A stretch of DNA of 5,034 bases from Campylobacterales bacterium (GTDB taxonomy: Bacteria; Campylobacterota; Campylobacteria; Campylobacterales; Sulfurimonadaceae): NCBI GenBank assembly GCA_016937915.1, contig JAFGVR010000064.1, positions 1 to 5,034 on the forward strand, written 5' to 3'. Numbering within the stretch: position 1 is the first letter of the stretch; each line of letters opens with the position of its first letter. A model generated the notes under the pieces. The model searched no databases. It saw only the letters and a program-made list of their open reading frames with translations, and was not told the DNA's origin. Of this stretch, positions 1-5,029 are shown one piece after another. A program made the position numbers and the translations under genes.

Positions 1-1
1 A

Positions 2-109
2 ACTTTCAGAGGCGATTTTCTACTTAGCAATTACACAGCTGCATTACTTGAAAAGATGAAGCATCAAGTCTTTTTAAGCACTCTTACATCTTTAGATCTT
101 AATAGATAG
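2..109 (+). CDS. 3' end of an unrecognised gene (partial)
   Basis: An open frame enters from the left edge and ends at a TAG at 107-109, giving the last 35 residues of a protein. The peptide begins TFRGDFLLSNYT and ends SLDLNR. Codon use (CTT, TTA, AAA) resembles that of the neighbouring genes, and the other two plus-strand frames are soon closed. About 67 bp without a gene follow before the next start. I do not recognise the family; the tail has no cofactor motif or membrane segment. It could be a chance open frame, because only 108 bases are visible. The first base of the window belongs to the preceding codon. Confidence 0.4.
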   Translation, partial: TFRGDFLLSNYTAALLEKMKHQVFLSTLTSLDLNR

Positions 110-176
110 TACTAACATTATACAAAAAAATGTAAAAATTGAGTTTTAAATTGAAGATGATTCAGGTGAGGCAAAG

Positions 177-440
177 ATGAGATTTATTGCTCCTAAAAAT
201 ACAACTTATAACATGCAACTTAGTTCACTAACAACTTTTAATGCTTATGTAAAAGGTGCAAATGTAGATTTTACAATAGCAGAAAATATAAATGATATAA
301 ATTTAACCGCTCCATTTAGAGCAGGTATCTATGATGTGTTATTTCAAGGTGAAGCAAATAGCGATATAATCTATGAACTTGAAAATAATGATGTAATACC
401 AATTCCCATTAAAGAGCAATATCTTTGCATTGTTCTATAA
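177..440 (+). CDS. small hypothetical protein, 87 residues
   Basis: The ATG at 177 is preceded by a good ribosome binding site, AGGTGAGG at 164-171, with a 5-nt spacer, which supports this start. The same frame stays open upstream only to a TAA at 147-149, with no other usual start codon. The product has no signal peptide, membrane helix, Cys/His cluster or recognisable catalytic motif. It is rich in Asn, Ile and Thr, with alternating hydrophobic residues that suggest beta strands, for example around residues 48-56 (RAGIYDVLF). It stands alone between an unknown gene tail and the convergent EF-hand gene, so context gives no role. It could be a genuine small protein or a fragment of a larger decayed gene. 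I do not recognise it. Confidence 0.5.
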   Translation: MRFIAPKNTTYNMQLSSLTTFNAYVKGANVDFTIAENINDINLTAPFRAGIYDVLFQGEANSDIIYELENNDVIPIPIKEQYLCIVL

Positions 441-521
441 TCCAATTATAAGCACAAAGTTTTTTACTCTTTTTGATATCAGCCATCCAAGTGACAACAT
501 TATTACTTGTGAATAAATATG

Positions 522-821
522 TTATCTATTTGTACCTTTTCCTTTATTATTCATCATTCTATTGTATTGGAAATCTTTTAGTTCATCGGGAGAGATTTCT
601 CCATCATTGTTTGCATCTATATCTGTAAAAGCTGGTGCATTTGATGCATTTTTCATCATTTTACCTTGTTCTGCTCTTTGAGACATGTTTTCACCTTGAG
701 TTGCATAAAACTCATCTTCTGTTACAACACCATCATTGTTTTTGTCAAAATTGGCAAATGGTGTTATAGCGTACAAAGAGACACTCACTAAAGCAATTGG
801 CAATATTTTTAAAAGTTTCAT
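522..821 (-). CDS. secreted EF-hand calcium-binding protein, 99 residues
   Basis: This minus-strand gene encodes a small exported protein with two EF-hand loops. Residues 1-18 form a signal peptide: basic MKLLK, a hydrophobic stretch, and likely cleavage after SLYA. Loop 1 (residues 26-37) starts DKNNDG and ends with Glu. Loop 2 (residues 69-80) starts DANNDG and ends with Glu. Both keep Asp/Asn at loop positions 1, 3 and 5, Gly at 6, a hydrophobic residue at 8 and Glu at 12, so both should bind Ca2+. The linker is rich in Met, Gln and Lys, and the tail is basic. AAGGAG lies 6 nt before the start codon (plus-strand positions 828-833). The expected place is the periplasm. The target is unknown; calcium sensing or buffering is inferred from the family. 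It is transcribed divergently from the cytochrome c gene and shares its intergenic control region. Confidence 0.9.
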   Translation of the reverse strand: MKLLKILPIALVSVSLYAITPFANFDKNNDGVVTEDEFYATQGENMSQRAEQGKMMKNASNAPAFTDIDANNDGEISPDELKDFQYNRMMNNKGKGTNR

Positions 822-850
822 AATAAACTCCTTAGTTTAAATTGTCAATA

Positions 851-883
851 TTTTATATCTTTATAATTGAAAGAGATATAAAA
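851..883. promoter_or_regulatory. 10-bp inverted repeat with back-to-back -10 boxes between divergent genes
   Basis: TTTTATATCT (851-860) and AGATATAAAA (874-883) are perfect inverted copies separated by 13 bp. Each arm carries a TATAAA hexamer pointing outward: 877-882 on the plus strand toward the cytochrome gene, and 857-852 on the minus strand toward the EF-hand gene. The minus-strand box would start transcription near 845, a leader of about 24 nt. The dyad could be a divergent promoter pair, an operator for a dimeric repressor, or both. The AT-rich composition raises the odds of chance symmetry. No regulator is assigned. Confidence 0.4.
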
Positions 884-891
884 GTATAGTT

Positions 892-910
892 TCCACAATC
901 CCTCCACAAT
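892..910. repeat. paired direct repeats TCCACAAT, 11-bp period
   Basis: TCCACAAT occurs at 892-899 and again at 903-910, separated by CCC, so the two copies lie 11 bp apart, about one helical turn, on the same face of the DNA. Tandem half-sites with this spacing are typical of OmpR/PhoB-type response regulators. The second copy ends 20 bp upstream of the TATAAA at 931-936, where a -35 element would normally lie. An activator site for the cytochrome gene is inferred, not shown. Confidence 0.35.
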
Positions 911-930
911 TAATTCATATACTTACAACA

Positions 931-936
931 TATAAA
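931..936 (+). promoter_or_regulatory. candidate -10 box for cytochrome c-553
   Basis: TATAAA within ACATATAAAAC matches the sigma-70 -10 hexamer at five of six positions and would start transcription near 943, giving a leader of about 34 nt. No good -35 is visible, which is normal for Campylobacterota. TATACT at 918-923 and TATAAA at 877-882 are alternatives. A 6-bp hairpin (CAAAAC 948-953, GTTTTG 957-962, loop GGG) lies in the leader directly before the ribosome binding site AAAGGA (965-970). Confidence 0.4.
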
Positions 937-976
937 ACAAAAAACTCCAAAACGGGGTTTTGAAAAAGGATATGAA

Positions 977-1297
977 ATGAAAACTACAGTTACTAAAACT
1001 TTGAGATCTTTGGTTATAGTTGGGGCGATTCTTGGCTCTTCATCTCTTTTGGCATCTGATGGTGCAGTTCTTTACAAAAAATGCTCATCTTGTCATGGCG
1101 CTGTTGCAGAAAAACAAGCTCTTGGTAAGTCTAAGGTGATAGCTGGATGGGATGCTACAAAAGTTGAAGATGCTTTAAAAGGGTATAAAGCTGGAACTTA
1201 TGGTGGAGCTATGAAAGGGCTTATGAAAGGTCAGGTTGCATCTCTTAGTGATGATGATATAAAAGCACTCTCTGAGCATATTGCATCTTTAAAATAG
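977..1297 (+). CDS. periplasmic cytochrome c-553 (class I, monoheme)
   Basis: This encodes a small soluble electron carrier of 106 residues. Residues 1-26 are a Sec signal peptide ending SLLA before the mature start SDGA. The single haem site is CSSCH at residues 36-40, with His40 as the proximal ligand. The segment GYKAGTYGG (69-77) followed by the MKGLM region aligns by eye with Desulfovibrio vulgaris cytochrome c-553. By that alignment Met83 is the distal ligand, with Met79 a less likely alternative. The C-terminal helix SDDDIKALSEHIASLK is typical of the family. In Campylobacterota such proteins carry electrons from the bc1 complex to cbb3 oxidase or to cytochrome c peroxidase; that role is inferred here. 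AAAGGA (965-970) lies 6 nt before the ATG. The gene is monocistronic: divergent from the EF-hand gene and closed by a terminator that overlaps its stop codon. Confidence 0.93.
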   Translation: MKTTVTKTLRSLVIVGAILGSSSLLASDGAVLYKKCSSCHGAVAEKQALGKSKVIAGWDATKVEDALKGYKAGTYGGAMKGLMKGQVASLSDDDIKALSEHIASLK

Positions 1298-1325
1298 TAG
1301 GTTTATAAACCTGCTGTTTTTATTT
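1296..1325 (+). terminator. intrinsic terminator of the cytochrome c gene
   Basis: The 20-nt dyad at 1296-1315 has arms AGTAGGTT and AACCTGCT (one G-U pair) that form an 8-bp stem with a 4-nt loop. It is followed by GTTTTTATTT. It begins inside the TAG stop codon, so termination is immediate and the downstream ispA needs its own promoter. Confidence 0.8.
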
Positions 1326-1340
1326 AACATTAACGAGAAC

Positions 1341-1350
1341 TATTATAAAA
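1341..1350 (+). promoter_or_regulatory. ispA promoter -10 region, likely leaderless start
   Basis: TATTATAAAA offers TATTAT (1341-1346) or TATAAA (1344-1349) as the -10 hexamer, only 7-10 nt before the ATG at 1357. Usual spacing puts the transcription start at about 1353-1357, at or just before the start codon. The space back to the upstream terminator is about 30 bp, so the promoter must be here. The T-rich tail of that terminator (1316-1325) may serve as the upstream element. Confidence 0.5.
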
Positions 1351-1371
1351 TTCGAAATGCAAAATTTCGAA
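1351..1371. repeat. perfect inverted repeat across the ispA start codon
   Basis: TTCGAAAT (1351-1358) and ATTTCGAA (1364-1371) are perfect inverted copies around a 5-nt centre, GCAAA. The dyad contains two copies of the palindrome TTCGAA and includes the ATG at 1357-1359. In RNA that begins upstream it would hide the start codon in an 8-bp stem; in DNA it could be an operator just downstream of the -10 box. Confidence 0.5.
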
Positions 1372-2202
1372 CAATTCTTAATAGATAATTTACCAACCTC
1401 TACCTCTATCCACCCGACCTATGAGAAAGCTCTTCAAGAGATGCTTCGTGCTGGTGGAAAGAAGTTTCGTCCAGCACTACTACTTGGTGTAGTAAACGCT
1501 TACAACCCTTTGATGGTGGAGAGTGCAAGATACGCAGCTTATGCTATAGAGCTTTTACACACATACTCACTCATACATGATGATCTCCCTTCGATGGACA
1601 ACTCACCACTTCGCAGAGGCAAACCTACTCTTCATGTAGTTTATGATGAGGTTACTGCCATACTCGTTGGAGATGCTTTAAACACTTACTCTTTTGAGGT
1701 ACTCTCAAACGCCCCTTTTTCAGACTATATAAAAGTGAAACTTATCCAAGAACTCGCATACAATGGCGGTTTAAATGGTATGGTTTTAGGTCAAGCGATA
1801 GATTGTTACTTTGAAAACCAGCCACTTAGCATCGATGATGTAAAGATACTCCACACCAACAAAACTGCAAAACTGATAGCTGCATCACTTAAAATGGGAG
1901 CTATCATAGTTGGGCGTGAAGATTTAGGTGAAAAACTTTATGATTTTGGAATAAAGCTTGGTGTATTATTTCAGATTCAAGATGATATATTGGATGTTAC
2001 TCAATCAAGCGAAGAAGCTGGAAAGCTTACAAACAATGATGAGGATAAAAACAGTTTTGTTACTTTGATAGGCTTGGATGAGAGTATCAAAGAAGCAAAT
2101 GCTTTGGCAGAAGAGTTGGAAAAAGAGTTGAGCAGTTTTGATGATAGCTTAAGGGATGAGCTATCGGAACTTTTATTACAATACATAAACAGACACAAAT
2201 AA
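1357..2202 (+). CDS. ispA: polyprenyl synthetase / (2E,6E)-farnesyl diphosphate synthase
   Basis: This cytoplasmic trans-prenyltransferase condenses isopentenyl diphosphate with dimethylallyl and geranyl diphosphate, supplying farnesyl diphosphate for undecaprenyl phosphate and quinone side chains. At 281 residues it has the usual length. GGKKFRP (33-39) supplies diphosphate-binding basic residues. The first Asp-rich motif is DDLPSMD (75-81), with the four-residue spacing of bacterial type II enzymes, followed by RR (86-87). The second is DDILD (209-213), after FQIQ. Lys169 and Lys172 lie in the NKTAKL segment. Tyr70, five residues before the first motif, matches E. coli IspA and favours a C15 product, although a longer product cannot be excluded. 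The start at 1357 is chosen because the N-terminus MQNFEQFLIDNLP fits the family; no Shine-Dalgarno sequence precedes it. tkt follows after 14 nt, so the two are probably co-transcribed, as recalled for Campylobacter jejuni. Confidence 0.95.
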   Translation: MQNFEQFLIDNLPTSTSIHPTYEKALQEMLRAGGKKFRPALLLGVVNAYNPLMVESARYAAYAIELLHTYSLIHDDLPSMDNSPLRRGKPTLHVVYDEVTAILVGDALNTYSFEVLSNAPFSDYIKVKLIQELAYNGGLNGMVLGQAIDCYFENQPLSIDDVKILHTNKTAKLIAASLKMGAIIVGREDLGEKLYDFGIKLGVLFQIQDDILDVTQSSEEAGKLTNNDEDKNSFVTLIGLDESIKEANALAEELEKELSSFDDSLRDELSELLLQYINRHK

Positions 2203-2216
2203 GAAGGAATAAGTAG

Positions 2217-4136
2217 ATGAGTAATACTATGCGTCAAAAGATGGCAGATACGATAAGATTTTTAGCAGCAGATATGGTTCAAGCTGCAAACAGTGGTCAC
2301 CCAGGTGCACCTATGGGTTTAGCAGATATAGCTGTAGTTTTGAGTGAGCATCTAAAACACAACCCTAAAAATCCATCATGGTTAAACCGTGATAGAATAG
2401 TTTTCTCAGGTGGTCACGCTACTGGGCTTATCTATTCACTTTACTATCTTTGGGGATATGGTTTAGAGATAGATGATCTTAAAAACTTCCGTCAACTAGA
2501 CTCAAAAACTCCAGGGCATCCTGAGTTTGGTCACACTGATGGGATAGAGATAACAACTGGACCACTTGGTCAAGGTATCGCAAACGCTGTTGGTTTTTCT
2601 ATGGCATCTAAATTTGTAGGAGCTCAGACAAACAGTGAGACTGCAAACATAATAGATCACAATGTTTATTGTCTTTGTGGTGATGGAGACCTTGAAGAGG
2701 GGATAAGTTATGAAGCTTGTTCAATCGCAGGTCATAACAAACTTGACAATCTTATAGTTATCTACGATTCAAATCGCATCACAATTGAGGGTTCAACTGA
2801 TCTTAGCATCTCTGAAAACATCACAAAAAGATTTGAATCTCAAGGTTGGGATGTGTTAGAGTGTGATGGACACGATTTTGATGCTATAGATGCAGCTATC
2901 ACTCAAGCAAAAGCAAACACAAAACCTACTATCATTATAGCAAACACTACTATAGCTAAAGGTGCTGGTGAGTTGGAGGGTTCACACCACTCTCACGGAG
3001 CACCACTTGGAAGTGATGTGATAGCTAAAGCTAAAGAGGCAGCTGGGTTTGACGCTACTAAAACTTTTCAAGTTGATGAAGATGTTATGGTTAGATTTAG
3101 ATGTGCCATAGAAAAGGGTGATTTAGTAGAGCGTGAGTGGATCCACTCACTAAAAACTATGCCACTTATGGAGCAAAACGAAGCGTTAGATGCACTTCAA
3201 AACCCTGACTTTTCACGCATAGAGTATCCAGTGTTTGATAAAGCAGATGCTACTCGTAACACAAATGGGAAAATCATAAACGCTATCGCAAAAGCTCTTC
3301 CAAGCTTTTTAGGTGGTAGTGCGGATTTAAGCCCATCAAACAAAACTTACCTAAACGATATGGGAACATTTCCAAAGGGTAGAAACATCTACTTTGGTAT
3401 CCGTGAACACGCTATGGCATCTATTGTAAATGCTATGGCTCTTTATGGTCCACTTATGCCGTTCTCATCAACTTTCTTTGTGTTCTCAGACTACCTAAAA
3501 CCATCAGCTCGTATAGCTGCACTTAGTGGCATCCAGCAGTTTTTTATCTGGACACACGACAGCATCGGTGTTGGTGAAGATGGACCAACTCACCAACCAA
3601 TCGAGCATCTTTCACAATTTCGCTCACTTCCAAACTTCTATGTATGGCGTCCAGCTGATGGTGCGGAAAATGTTGAAGCGTGGAAAAAAGCGTTAGAGAT
3701 GAAAAAATCACCATCTGCTTTTGTGTGTTCTAGACAAAACCTTGATGTTTTACCATCTGCTGTTTGTGGTGATGCTAGTAAAGGTGGGTACCTTTTAGCA
3801 TCTGATGAAAACGCTACTATCACGCTAATGGCAAGTGGTAGTGAAGTGAGTCTTGCTTTAGCTGTAAAAGAGAAGTTAAACAGTGAGGGCAAAGGGGTAA
3901 ATGTAGTATCAGTTCCATGTTATGACCTTTTCATAGAGCAAGATAAAGCTTATATAGATAATATCATCAAGCCAGATAGTAAAAAAGTAGCTATCGAAGC
4001 TGCAAGAGGTTTAGAGTGGTACAGACTTGCTGATGAGGTTATCTGTATGGATACATTTGGTGCATCTGCACCAGCTGGTCAGTTGTTTGAAAAATTTGGT
4101 TTTTCTGCCGATGTTATAGCTGGTAGGTTAAAATAA
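2217..4136 (+). CDS. tkt: transketolase
   Basis: This thiamine-diphosphate enzyme moves two-carbon ketol units between sugar phosphates (xylulose-5-P, ribose-5-P, erythrose-4-P) in the non-oxidative pentose phosphate pathway. It has 639 residues, close to the usual 630-670. The N-terminal domain carries SGHPGAPMG (26-34, His28), GGHA (65-68, His67) and the ThDP/Mg2+ motif from GDGDLEEG (155-162) to Asn186. HHSHGAPLG (257-265) provides the active-site histidines. The middle domain has Arg347, GGSADLSPSN (366-375), the catalytic Glu397 in GIREHAM, His447, Asp455 and His459 in GEDGPTHQP, and Arg506 in SRQNL. These correspond to known E. coli TktA substrate and cofactor residues. The C-terminal domain (about 525-639) is complete. 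All key residues are present, so the enzyme should be active. GAAGGA (2203-2208) lies 8 nt before the ATG. It is the second gene of the ispA-tkt pair and ends at an intrinsic terminator. Confidence 0.98.
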   Translation: MSNTMRQKMADTIRFLAADMVQAANSGHPGAPMGLADIAVVLSEHLKHNPKNPSWLNRDRIVFSGGHATGLIYSLYYLWGYGLEIDDLKNFRQLDSKTPGHPEFGHTDGIEITTGPLGQGIANAVGFSMASKFVGAQTNSETANIIDHNVYCLCGDGDLEEGISYEACSIAGHNKLDNLIVIYDSNRITIEGSTDLSISENITKRFESQGWDVLECDGHDFDAIDAAITQAKANTKPTIIIANTTIAKGAGELEGSHHSHGAPLGSDVIAKAKEAAGFDATKTFQVDEDVMVRFRCAIEKGDLVEREWIHSLKTMPLMEQNEALDALQNPDFSRIEYPVFDKADATRNTNGKIINAIAKALPSFLGGSADLSPSNKTYLNDMGTFPKGRNIYFGIREHAMASIVNAMALYGPLMPFSSTFFVFSDYLKPSARIAALSGIQQFFIWTHDSIGVGEDGPTHQPIEHLSQFRSLPNFYVWRPADGAENVEAWKKALEMKKSPSAFVCSRQNLDVLPSAVCGDASKGGYLLASDENATITLMASGSEVSLALAVKEKLNSEGKGVNVVSVPCYDLFIEQDKAYIDNIIKPDSKKVAIEAARGLEWYRLADEVICMDTFGASAPAGQLFEKFGFSADVIAGRLK

Positions 4137-4140
4137 TTAT

Positions 4141-4169
4141 TTAGAGGTTTTTTGCGACCTCTAATTTTT
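4141..4169 (+). terminator. intrinsic terminator of the ispA-tkt operon
   Basis: TTAGAGGT (4141-4148) pairs perfectly with ACCTCTAA (4157-4164) to give an 8-bp stem with an 8-nt loop, followed by TTTTT (4165-4169). It begins 4 nt after the tkt stop codon. The 3' arm can instead pair with downstream sequence that includes the ribosome binding site of the next small gene. Confidence 0.75.
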
Positions 4170-4177
4170 AGGGGTCG
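4155..4177 (+). promoter_or_regulatory. alternative hairpin hiding the ribosome binding site of the small membrane gene
   Basis: CGACCTCTAA (4155-4164) can pair with TTAGGGGTCG (4168-4177), giving ten base pairs with one G-U and a 3-nt loop. The second arm contains AGGGG (4170-4174), the Shine-Dalgarno sequence of the ORF at 4180. This hairpin and the tkt terminator share the same strand (4157-4164), so only one can form at a time. Control of the downstream gene by this switch is inferred. Confidence 0.45.
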
Positions 4178-4179
4178 TT

Positions 4180-4356
4180 ATGAGTGATAAATATTTAAAA
4201 ATCTTGACCACGGTTTTATTTATTATCCTTTTTTTACTCTCTTATACTCTTTGTACTATAGTGTGTGATTTAGAAGATACCCCAAAACAAAAAAGTACAT
4301 TTAAATCAACTACCCCTGAAGGTAAGCTTAGGGAGATATCTGATACAGTTAAATGA
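4180..4356 (+). CDS. small single-pass membrane protein, 58 residues
   Basis: A short ORF runs from the ATG at 4180 to the TGA at 4354-4356. It starts MSDKYLK, has one strongly hydrophobic segment at about residues 8-29 (ILTTVLFIILFLLSY and onward) and ends in a charged tail of 29 residues that includes DLEDTPKQK and EGKLREISD. The positive residues before the helix and acidic residues after it suggest the N-terminus in the cytoplasm and the tail in the periplasm. Cys25 and Cys29 lie at the outer end of the helix, but there is no convincing lipobox. AGGGG (4170-4174) sits 5 nt before the ATG. The well-formed helix, charged tail and ribosome binding site argue that it is real. The family is not recognised. 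Expression would come from terminator read-through or from a weak -10 such as TAAAAT at 4129-4134. It is not homologous to its neighbours. Confidence 0.6.
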   Translation: MSDKYLKILTTVLFIILFLLSYTLCTIVCDLEDTPKQKSTFKSTTPEGKLREISDTVK

Positions 4357-4369
4357 TTTATCTCTTTTT
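4333..4369 (+). terminator. weak candidate terminator after the small membrane gene
   Basis: GAGATA (4333-4338) is complementary to TATCTC (4359-4364), which is followed directly by TTTTT (4365-4369). The loop is long, about 20 nt, with possible inner TC/GA pairing across a 2-nt bulge. The stem overlaps the end of the coding region. The T-tract and position fit a terminator, but the stem is short and AT-rich. Confidence 0.3.
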
Positions 4370-4374
4370 GGCAT

Positions 4375-4396
4375 TATAATTGTGTTATGCTAAAAT
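4375..4396 (+). promoter_or_regulatory. promoter(s) of the truncated symporter gene
   Basis: A perfect TATAAT lies at 4375-4380. A second, extended -10 (TGC then TAAAAT, 4388-4396) follows. The first would start transcription near 4387, leaving a leader of about 16 nt; the second near 4403, at the ATG itself. A T-rich tract (4357-4369) lies upstream and no -35 is evident. No Shine-Dalgarno sequence lies between these boxes and the start codon. Confidence 0.5.
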
Positions 4397-4402
4397 ATAT
4401 GT

Positions 4403-4999
4403 ATGATTAAAAAGATAAAAAAATACTCCACAACTAACACTCTGGTTCTCCTTGGCATCCTTTTTGGTGCCTTATTTGGTTCATTTTTCCCATCACTCGC
4501 ACTTGAACAAAAGATGATAGGTACTGCATTTATATATTTTTTAAAGATGCTAGTTGTCCCCTTGGTTTTTTCTAGCATCTTTGTAGCTATCCTTGGTCTT
4601 GGCTCAATTGAGAGGCTAAAGAGCATCGGAGCTAGAACTATAGGGTTTTATATCCTCACAACAGCTTTGGCAGTTGCTATGGCGATAGTGGCTATGGGGA
4701 TATTTGATATAGGGGACGCTGTTAGTAGTGAGGGGTTAGAGTATGCAAAAGCATCAACTATCGCACCATTTTCTTTTGAGGCTATGATACTTAGTTTCAT
4801 CCCAACAAACATCTTTGCATCCCTTAGCGATGGTTCTATGATGCAGATAATAGTATTTGCTGTAGTTTTTGGCATCGCTTCACTCTATCTAAACTTTGAA
4901 GAGCAGAGAGTTTTAAACACTTTTTTTAACGCAGTCTCAAACGCTATGTATAATGCCCTCAAATTTTCAAACAACATTTCACCCAGTTTTATTTCCTAA
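4403..4999 (+). pseudogene. truncated dicarboxylate/amino acid:cation symporter (N-terminal half)
   Basis: The ORF encodes 198 residues against about 400 for the SDF/DAACS family (GltP, DctA, GltT), which imports dicarboxylates or acidic amino acids with H+ or Na+. Visible membrane segments are at about 13-33, 41-66 (the family signature FLKMLVVPLVFSS) and 78-104. The conserved stretch IPTNIFASLSDGSMMQIIVFAVVFGIAS (split here: IPTNIFASLSDGSM, 133-146; MQIIVFAVVFGIAS, 147-160) follows, then the start of the next helix. Similarity fades near residue 185, and the last dozen residues (KFSNNISPSFIS) look unrelated. The substrate-binding half, with the two re-entrant hairpins and the NMDGT-type motif, is absent, and neither other frame continues it. 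A new promoter and ribosome binding site follow at once, which points to deletion rather than a simple frameshift. The start at 4403 is the first ATG after an in-frame TAA at 4391. Transport activity is unlikely. Confidence 0.75.
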
Positions 5000-5004
5000 A
5001 AAGC

Positions 5005-5029
5005 TACAATTTTTATGAAATACAGGAGA
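5005..5029 (+). promoter_or_regulatory. promoter and ribosome binding site of a gene beyond the right edge
   Basis: TACAAT (5005-5010) is a five-of-six match to the -10 consensus, and AGGAGA (5024-5029) is a strong Shine-Dalgarno sequence. The window ends five bases later, in AATA, where the final A could be the first base of an ATG. A plus-strand gene therefore probably starts at or just past the right edge. Confidence 0.5.

Noticed and set aside
436..465. TATAAT/ATTATA 6-bp dyad followed by a T-run at 460-465, as a terminator for the orphan ORF
   Set aside because: The stem contains only A-T pairs and a 9-nt gap separates it from the T-run, so it is too weak to call.
487..509. CAAGT/ACTTG inverted repeat downstream of the EF-hand gene as its terminator
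   Set aside because: The stem is five base pairs with a loop of more than 10 nt, and no T-tract follows on the minus strand.
2001..2237. Minus-strand ORF of 78 codons
   Set aside because: It is antisense to ispA and the tkt start, is Ser/Leu-rich as expected for the complement of AAG/GAA-rich coding sequence, and has no ribosome binding site.
3638..3892. Minus-strand ORF of 84 codons
   Set aside because: It lies wholly inside tkt, which has intact family motifs across this stretch.
4390..4626. Minus-strand ORF of 78 codons
   Set aside because: It is antisense to the symporter gene, whose plus-strand translation shows clear family signatures here.
4648..4875. Minus-strand ORF of 75 codons
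   Set aside because: It is the shadow of the symporter membrane segments on the opposite strand.
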